From Eleginops maclovinus (Eukaryota; Chordata; Actinopteri; Perciformes; Eleginopidae): a stretch of DNA of 64,000 nt. The stretch covers positions 14,115,427-14,179,426 of the forward strand of contig NC_086366.1 of the NCBI RefSeq assembly GCF_036324505.1, given 5' to 3'. Numbering within the stretch: the stretch's first letter is position 1; the number at the start of each line of letters is the position of its first letter. The notes beneath the pieces are model-generated. The model had not been told where the DNA came from and did no database searches. It saw nothing but the letters and a program-made list of their open reading frames with translations. Shown here piece by piece: positions 57,431-64,000 of this stretch. A program made the position numbers and the translations under genes.

Positions 57431-58980
57431 GAGTATATTCTAATGTTGTATGTATGTGTATAATTGTCATGGATGTGGCCATTTTTTCTTGACTGGAACG
57501 TAGCGTTTTTGTTTATACCATGTTTCTCATATTATCACACATTTTTGTCCCATTATTGCATCTTTACAGCTGTAAAGACAAAGCGATGTTGAGCATTTCA
57601 TGAACATGAAAGGCTTCATTGAGCCTTTTTGACCCTATTGCTGCATGATCTAATCTACTTAACCTGAGCAGTATCACTTGTTCAAATGTCATACAACAAA
57701 ATGTTATTTCAGAAAATGTTATGATGGTTTTGGCATCTCTCTTTCCTCAGATAAAAGACTGTATAGCAAACACATCTCTTTCCTTGGCTGATGTTGCAAA
57801 ACTCCTCAGGCTGCGCTTTGAGATCCCGAGAGCTGGACCCAAAATATATACCATTTAGTGTCAAACACATTTTTGGAGAAACCTCAGGGTTCATCTTGTG
57901 TTAGCCTGTCAAACCTATTTCTTCCTTTCTCTTCTTTCTGTCTCTGTCTAGTTGCTCTGCCTTGTTAAAACTGAGGTAATACACAACAGATTGCCAAGGA
58001 TATCTGCTTAAAATAAAGTTAGGCAAAATGAATAGCATCTGGAGAGCGCACATCTGGAAATCAAACGCAGGAGTTGCTGAAACCGCAAACCCTGCTCAGC
58101 TCCAGTGCTGCTCCACATGACTCGCTGATGGAGCACTAAACACGGTGACTTTGACTTCTTCATAAACTGCCTCTGAGCTTTGTTTCCAAGCTGATATGAT
58201 TATTGTATGACAAGTCTCTCAGACACCAAGGCTGAATGTCTCTGAAGAAAGACCATGCCTGATGCAATATTTGTTTTTTTCATGACTTTTGTGTTACATT
58301 TTAAATAAATAATTTGACATTTTATAGAGTTGGAAACAAATATTGATACCGTTGTCATGTTTGTGTGCTGCACATAAAAGTGGAGTAAATTAGCTTAGTT
58401 TAGCAAGAAAAGTGATAACAGGAGGAAACGGCTCGCATAACTGAAATTATGAGCATCTGAGTAGGAAAAACTGTTGTCAGAGCTCTCTCTAATACCTCAA
58501 ATTTGAAGATTTGGGAAATTTCTAAAAGCAACAATATCTCCCACCTGGGGAAAAGAATGAAAAATGGCTCTATAGCCATCAAAATAAAATCCAATCCTAA
58601 ACTTAAACTAATTCAGCTAATTTTACCGGATCTTTGAACCCTAGGTTCACCTGGTTCATAAACTGCTAAAAATGTGTCACTCAACAGAAGATGCAAATGT
58701 AAGATATTTATCTAAAGTGACATTGTGCTTTACCTTTAATAACTGTCATTAACAGTAAATGGATGGAGCTGTCTGTTTTCGATAAGTTATCATATTTTGT
58801 GAGTATTTTTTAAGTGTACTGTCTTGAGTCTGTTGTTGGGGGTGTTTCATTATCTTAAGCAATGTTCAGGTGTGCTATGTTGTTTAATTTGCAAGAGACC
58901 ATGCTCAGCAGATCTTTGTTCATTATTGAAGTAAGATTAAAGTCGCAACAACAAAGGGATTCATTTTGTAGAGTCACCAC
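57431..58980. other. col26a1 3' UTR and downstream DNA
   Basis: Possible poly(A) signals for col26a1 are AATAAA near 58012 and again near 58303. No exon seen. Confidence 0.45.
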
Positions 58981-58986
58981 TTTATT
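58981..58986 (-). terminator. Poly(A) signal (AATAAA) of the unidentified minus-strand gene
   Basis: The plus strand reads TTTATT; on the minus strand this is AATAAA, about 40 bp after the stop of the candidate exon at 59025-59188. Confidence 0.45.
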
Positions 58987-59024
58987 GCACATGATTACAT
59001 TAACGCGCATACTACACCGCAACC

Positions 59025-59188
59025 TCACAGCGTGGTGAGACTGTTTACAGGCAGAAGCCTCGCTGCTCCTCCTCTTCCTCCTCTTTCATCCTTCTGTCTC
59101 TTCTCGTGCTCTTTGTCCTCTACGTGGGTGATCATGTAGTTAGGGCTTCCAGGGAAGTCGAGAGAGAAATTCAAAACTTTTGATTTTA
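59025..59188 (-). CDS. Probable terminal exon of an unrecognised gene
   Basis: On the minus strand an acceptor (GATTGCAG|TAAAATC, border at 59188) opens a frame of about 54 codons ending in TGA at 59025, with AATAAA 40 bp later. Only one of three frames stays open throughout. It encodes KVLNFSLDFPGSPNYMITHV followed by EDKEHEKRQKDER, a charged and then Gly/Arg-rich end. The first half looks like real protein, but I cannot place it in a family. The acceptor tract is only moderately pyrimidine-rich. No upstream exon was found to 61567, so the gene would extend over a long intron. It could also be a pseudogene fragment. Confidence 0.35.
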
Positions 59189-59205
59189 CTGCAATCAACC
59201 AGGTA

Positions 59206-61567
59206 AAGTGTTTTTTTGCTTTTTATTTTTATTTTTATTTTCAGCTCTGTGTGATGCGAGCTGTCAGGTTGGCAGATAAAGAGATCAGACAGGCTATTAC
59301 GTCTTCAGACAAATACAGAGCTGGCTTTTGCCATTTCAATTAGCTCATCAGAACGGGGAGATAAGTGCGGTTATGTATCATTGTCATATATTCCACTGGC
59401 CTCTTTATGCACCCTTTCATCTGTGCTTTGCCTGCCTGTTTCTGTCTTCCTCCTGATGTTCCCCCTCCTTCTCCTCTGTCTGTCTCTCTTCTCTTGTTTT
59501 TCCTGTCTACTGAACAGAGACATGTTGATATGAGGCCCACTTGCACGGCCACAAGGGAACAAGTCTCTGGTGCTTTTGATCAGCTGCAAGATCAGACATG
59601 TCCACCGCTCCCCCGTGTACACTCCAGTGACTGATCATGCAGTATAATGGGCAGGCACAGACAACCAAAGATGCACACCCACACACATGTTCTCTCTGTA
59701 GATCGTATAACCATGAGTACGCACACACAGGCATACATACAAACACACACGGTACAAGTGTTGGCTCTGCTCACAGTGGGGTGGCTTGTTTGCTGGGCAC
59801 GAGGGAGCGAAAGAGAGATGGTGTGTGTGATTTACCCTTTCTTGCCCCCTTTTTTTTGCCTCTGACAGTAAGATGGATGATTGCAATCACAGGAGCCATC
59901 AGTGAGACAGAGTGGAGGTCTATGGGGCAGTGAGACACAGCCATGGGAAACCAGCCGTCAGATTACTGCACCGCGCTGCCATGGGAACACTGCACTGTTT
60001 ATTTGTCTGGGGGTTTTGTTGTTTCATATGCATTTTCTTCTCTCCTTCACCTCCCCTCTGTGTGGCCTTTTGATGTACGGAGCGGCTTAACTTCCTAATA
60101 AAATGTGTGTAGGCTCTATGAGAGAAAGAGAAGGAGACCGTTTATGTTTCATACATAGTGAGCCCACTGTAAGTCAATATGTCTCTTCAAACCAGTACAA
60201 ATGTGACAGATTTCATAGCGATTAGACTGGTCTCTTTGATCCCATGAGAGACTGAGAGGCAGACTTTTCACTCCCCAGTCAACGGATGTTTTTAAGAGAA
60301 ACATCTGTTGCTGTACAAATGAGATTACTGTGTCTCTCGCCAGGGGCCATGTAGGTTATGAATGGCACTGTTACTGAGGAGGGGGTCTGGACAAGAGCTG
60401 AGAAGGATCTTTGTAATAAGCTGTAGCTGGTAGTTAATGGCTTTAAATCAAATTAAATTGCTTCAGATTCTGGGTATTCATCAGTGCTCACCATCAACTT
60501 GTTCAATGCAATCGCCAGCGCAGGAACCTTTGAATCACCCTCTAACATTGATAAATCCAATATTTCACCTTGTTGCCAAGCAACAACTCACCTCATCCTC
60601 TGTAAACTTGTCATCCGGTGACACAGCTTGATATTTAACTTGCAGGAGAGAAAAAGGACAGAGAAATTACTGTTCCCATCTTTTTGACTTTTAATTAAAT
60701 GTGATCTGCATTTTACTGACCATGATTATCTGCGTCCTGACTTTGTTTTTGTTGATAAATCGTACAAAGTAATTTACAGTTATCTGACTGAATTCCTGTA
60801 AGGGGCATCTTGAGCCACACAAACAGTAATTTTTGTTAAGGTGGAGACTGAAGAGCACCACACACTTCTTCTGTGCAGAAACTTATTTATAACACTGACT
60901 TATATTCAAGTAATACTTAATGTCATTAATGGCTGTTCTTATTTTAAATGGTATGTTTCTACTCTAATACAGTTAAAGCAAATGCTACAGTTGCTGACAC
61001 CAACATGATGACACTGTATGTGTCTGTTTTCATGCACCAATTCCTTCAATCCAAGAAAAGTCCTTTGGGAGACATTGAAGCAATGCGGAAAAAAATGCTG
61101 AACTTTAAACATGACTAAAACTAAACATGAATAAATGATAGATTTTTCTCTAACCAAACTAAAAACACATATTTAAATATTAATTTGGATTCCCAGTCAA
61201 AGCAGACTTACAATTGTATAGTATACAAGAACACATTTCTATAATGCATTCATGCAACTTAATTTGCAGCACCACACACTTAGCACTCCTTTACACAAAA
61301 CGGATTCAATCTATTAAGAATTTCTGTAAAGAAAAAACACAAAATTCAAAGATAAAGAAAAAAACACAACCTCAACCTACCGGCTGAACTTTGTCCTTTG
61401 TCAAAAATGATGAAGGAATACAGCAAAGTTAAGGGGTCATGAACACTCCCCCATCACCTCATCTTGCTCAAAGTAACATAAAATGACTTTGCCATCGTAT
61501 TACGATTGCATGCAAAAGTTAATGGCATGTCAATGAGAGCAATAAGTGCGCAGCCTCTAAACCGTTA
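59206..61567. other. No gene recognised
   Basis: The overlapping frames around 59340-60090 on both strands come from CT-rich and (CA)-rich DNA and show no similarity or splice structure. The remainder is AT-rich. Confidence 0.45.
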
Positions 61568-63171
61568 CAGTGGGGCAAAAAAGTATTTAGTCAGCCACCA
61601 ATTGTGCAAGTTCTCCCATTTAAAAAGATGAGAGAGGCCTGTAATTTTTATCATAGGTATACCTCAACTATGAGAGACAGAATGAGAAAAAAAATCCAGG
61701 AAATCACATTGTAGGATTTTTAATGAATTTATTGGTAAATTCCTCGGTAAAATAAGTATTTGGTCACCTACAAACAAGCAAGATTTCTGGCTCTCACAGA
61801 CCTGTAACTTCTTCTTTAAGAGGCTCCTCTGTCCTCCACTCGTTACCTGTATTAATGGCACCTTTTTGAACTTTTTATCAGTATAAAAGACACCTGTCCA
61901 CAACCTCAAACAGTCATACTCCAAACTCCACTATGGCCAAGACCAAAGAGCTGTCAAAGGAGACCAGAGACAAAATTGTAGACCTGCACCAGGCTGGGAA
62001 AAGTGAATCTGCAATAGGTAAGCAGCTTGGTGTGAAGAAATCAACTGTGGGAGCAATTATTAGAAAATGGAAGACATACAAGACCACTGCTAATCTCCCT
62101 CCATCTGGGGCTCCACGCAAGATCTCACCCTGTGGGGTCAAAATGATCACAAGAACGGTGAGCAAAAATCCCAGAACCACACGGGGGGACCTAGTGAATG
62201 ACCTGCAGAGAGCTGGGACCAAAGTAACAGAGGCTACCATCAGTAACACACTACGCCGCCAGGGACTTAAATCCTGCAGTTCCAGACGCGTCCCCCTGCT
62301 TAAGCCAGTACATGTCCAGGCCCGTCTGAAGTTTGCTAGAGGGCATTTGGATGATCCAGAAGAGGATTGGGAGAATGTCATATGGTCAGATGAAACCAAA
62401 ATAGAACTTTTTGGTAAAAACTCAACTCGTCGTGTTTGGAGGAGAAAGAATGCAGAGTTGCATCCAAAGAACACCATACCTACTGTGAAGCATGGGGGTG
62501 GAAACATCATGCTTTGGGGCTGTTTTTCTGCAAAGGGACCAGGACGACTGATCCATGTAAAGGAAAGAATGAATGGGGCCATGTATCGTGAGATTTTGAG
62601 TGAAAACCTCCTTCCATCAGCAAGGGCACTGAAGATGAAGCGTGGCTGGGTCTTTCAGCATGACAATGATCCCAAACACACCGCCAGGGCAACGAAGGAG
62701 TGGCTTCGTAAGAAGCATTTCAAGGTCCTGGAGTGGCCTAGCCAGTCTCCAGATCTCAACCCCATAGAAAATCTTTGGAGGGAGTTGAAAGTCCGTGTTG
62801 CCCAGCGACAGCCCCAAAACATCACTGCTTTAGAGGAGATCTGCATGGAGGAATGGGCCAAAATACCAGCAACAGTGTGTGAAAACCTTGTGAAGACTTA
62901 CAGAAAACATTTGACCTCTGTCATTGCCAACAAAGGGGATATAACAAAGTATTGAGATGAACTTTTGTTATTGACCAAATACTTATTTTCCACAACAATT
63001 TGAAAATAAATTCTTTAAAAATCCTACAATGTGATTTCCTGGATTTTTTTTTCTCATTCTGTCTCTCATAGTTGAAGTATACCTATGATAAACATTACAG
63101 GCCTCTCTCATCTTTTTAAATGGGAGAACTTGCACAATTGGTCGCTGACTAAATACTTTTTTGCCCCACTG
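61568..63171 (+). mobile_element. Tc1/mariner element, copy 2, with an intact transposase frame
   Basis: Element of 1604 bp bounded by TA (61566-61567 and 63172-63173). Terminal inverted repeats of about 200 bp begin CAGTGGGGCAAAAAAGTATT, each with outer and inner direct repeats (IR/DR type). The left and right repeats differ at only a few positions, which suggests recent insertion. Same family as 21133-22734, inserted in the opposite orientation. Confidence 0.96.
61933..62955 (+). CDS. Tc1-type transposase, full length
   Basis: It encodes 340 residues without a stop or frameshift, the normal length of fish Tc1 transposases. It cuts and pastes its own element at TA sites. The N-terminal half is a paired-like DNA-binding region of two helix-turn-helix parts (about 1-55 and 65-115) joined by a basic linker. 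The catalytic DD34E triad is present: Asp153 (WSDE), Asp244 ([10 protein letters not shown]) and Glu279 ([11 protein letters not shown]), the same numbering as in Sleeping Beauty. The Gly-rich box is [11 protein letters not shown] (186-196). Compared with copy 1 it has Cys67 where copy 1 has Arg (SPCGVK against SPRGVK), which may be a damaging change. Whether it is active is not known. Confidence 0.95.
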   Translation: MAKTKELSKETRDKIVDLHQAGKSESAIGKQLGVKKSTVGAIIRKWKTYKTTANLPPSGAPRKISPCGVKMITRTVSKNPRTTRGDLVNDLQRAGTKVTEATISNTLRRQGLKSCSSRRVPLLKPVHVQARLKFARGHLDDPEEDWENVIWSDETKIELFGKNSTRRVWRRKNAELHPKNTIPTVKHGGGNIMLWGCFSAKGPGRLIHVKERMNGAMYREILSENLLPSARALKMKRGWVFQHDNDPKHTARATKEWLRKKHFKVLEWPSQSPDLNPIENLWRELKVRVAQRQPQNITALEEICMEEWAKIPATVCENLVKTYRKHLTSVIANKGDITKY

Positions 63172-64000
63172 TATGTGATTTTCTGCCTTCTTTAATGTGT
63201 ATGGATGAGCGCTTAAGAAACAACAACAGGAGTTTCCATTTCTGTCCAGACAAAAGAAGCAATGCCTAACATGATTCAATGGAAAGGCATGATTCCTTGA
63301 ATAAGGACAAGTAAAACAAGCTTCCAGACATGTAGTGTATCTATACTTGAAAGCATAAAGTGTGATTTCACTCCCAGTAACTAGATATGCCTATAACTCC
63401 CTCGTGTACATGAATAGGATTATGACAGGGATGAGGGGTCTGTCTGTTCTGGCCGTCTGAAAGCATTATTGCTGATAGACGTCAGCGGTTTCAACAGCTG
63501 TTGAGGCATCAGCTCATTATGAGGAGCAGCAGTGTTCGCTGCCCTTGTGCCTGCAGGAAATGTCTCATTTGACAGGGTAAAGTGTTAATTCTGTGTCAGG
63601 GCACTAACTCAGAGGTGTAAATTTAAATGATCCACATAACAGCTTCTGAATCCTTTATCAAGTGACTCCTAAACCGCATGTTCCCCTTCTTCCTTTTCTA
63701 ACTTTTCCATATTGCTGTAGCCTAAGCTATGACAATATATAAAGGATAGTAAAAACATCAGCAAAATGAGCATGGCTGTGGAAATAGAAACTTTATTGAA
63801 ACAGTAGAGGATGAGCGTTAGTACAGCTGTCTTTCCCTCTAACAAGTGTAGAGGCATGAATAGCACTGAGAAGACAAGGTTTGGGGTCTAACAACACCTT
63901 TGGGGTCTACAGTGCATAAAACAGAGAAAATACAAGTCTCCTTAAAAAAAATCCAAGGCATATCTCAGGGTTTATTCTGAATTAAATGCCTTCCTTTACA
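63172..64000. other. No gene recognised
   Basis: AT-rich DNA. The minus-strand frame at 63669-63866 shows no similarity or splice signals. Nothing else is seen up to the window end. Confidence 0.45.

Noticed and set aside
59340..60090. Cluster of overlapping frames on both strands
   Set aside because: CT-rich and CA-rich sequence lowers stop frequency on both strands. No family match or exon structure was seen.

Overview
The window is vertebrate nuclear DNA, almost certainly from a ray-finned (teleost) fish. Coding regions are split into many short GT-AG exons. Intergenic and intronic DNA is AT-rich and full of long (TG)n arrays. It also holds fish-type interspersed elements: two Tc1/mariner copies with DD34E transposases, a hAT-type MITE, tRNA-derived SINEs and non-LTR tails. 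The protein-coding genes are clear orthologues of vertebrate genes. All identifications come from reading the sequence and from memory of the families; no search was run.

Layout, left to right. 1-9638: the minus-strand N-terminal exon of an inositol-1,4,5-trisphosphate 3-kinase (ITPKC-like). Its kinase exons must lie left of the window, so 1-8597 is read as intron 1, which holds one possible alternative first exon. 13185-24181: gfm1 (mitochondrial elongation factor G1, plus strand), 18 exons rebuilt to 748 codons. 18132-25001: a latexin/RARRES1-family gene on the minus strand. Its exons 2-7 lie inside gfm1 intron 13 and its signal-peptide exon lies beyond the gfm1 stop, so the two genes interlock. 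26699-30406: a NEU3-type ganglioside sialidase (minus). 32040-33562: wdr53 (plus). 35320-37737: srprb (minus). 39022-57430: col26a1 (plus), 14 exons including a 10.9 kb intron 3. About 59.0-59.2 kb: what looks like the last exon of an unrecognised minus-strand gene. 61568-63171: a Tc1 element with a full-length 340-codon transposase frame.

The genes are not a pathway unit. They serve mitochondrial translation (gfm1), ganglioside desialylation (neu3), ER protein targeting (srprb), extracellular matrix (col26a1), inositol phosphate signalling (itpk), WD-repeat scaffolding (wdr53) and secreted protease-inhibitor-like function (rarres1/lxn). Three gene pairs are head to head and may share upstream DNA: itpk/gfm1, neu3/wdr53 and srprb/col26a1.

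The most unusual structures are recent rearrangements. (1) A segment of about 1.07-1.09 kb, carrying a minus-strand TATA box, a short leader exon with a splice donor, and intron sequence, occurs twice 18,330 bp apart with one mismatch seen in about 970 bp. One copy is upstream of neu3, the other upstream of itpk. (2) A 198-bp copy of a latexin-family exon with its 3' splice site sits next to a frameshifted Tc1 element. The pair is bounded by a perfect 35-bp direct repeat of host DNA. I saw no wholly new gene system; the best leads are this promoter duplication, the exon copy and the interlocked gene pair.
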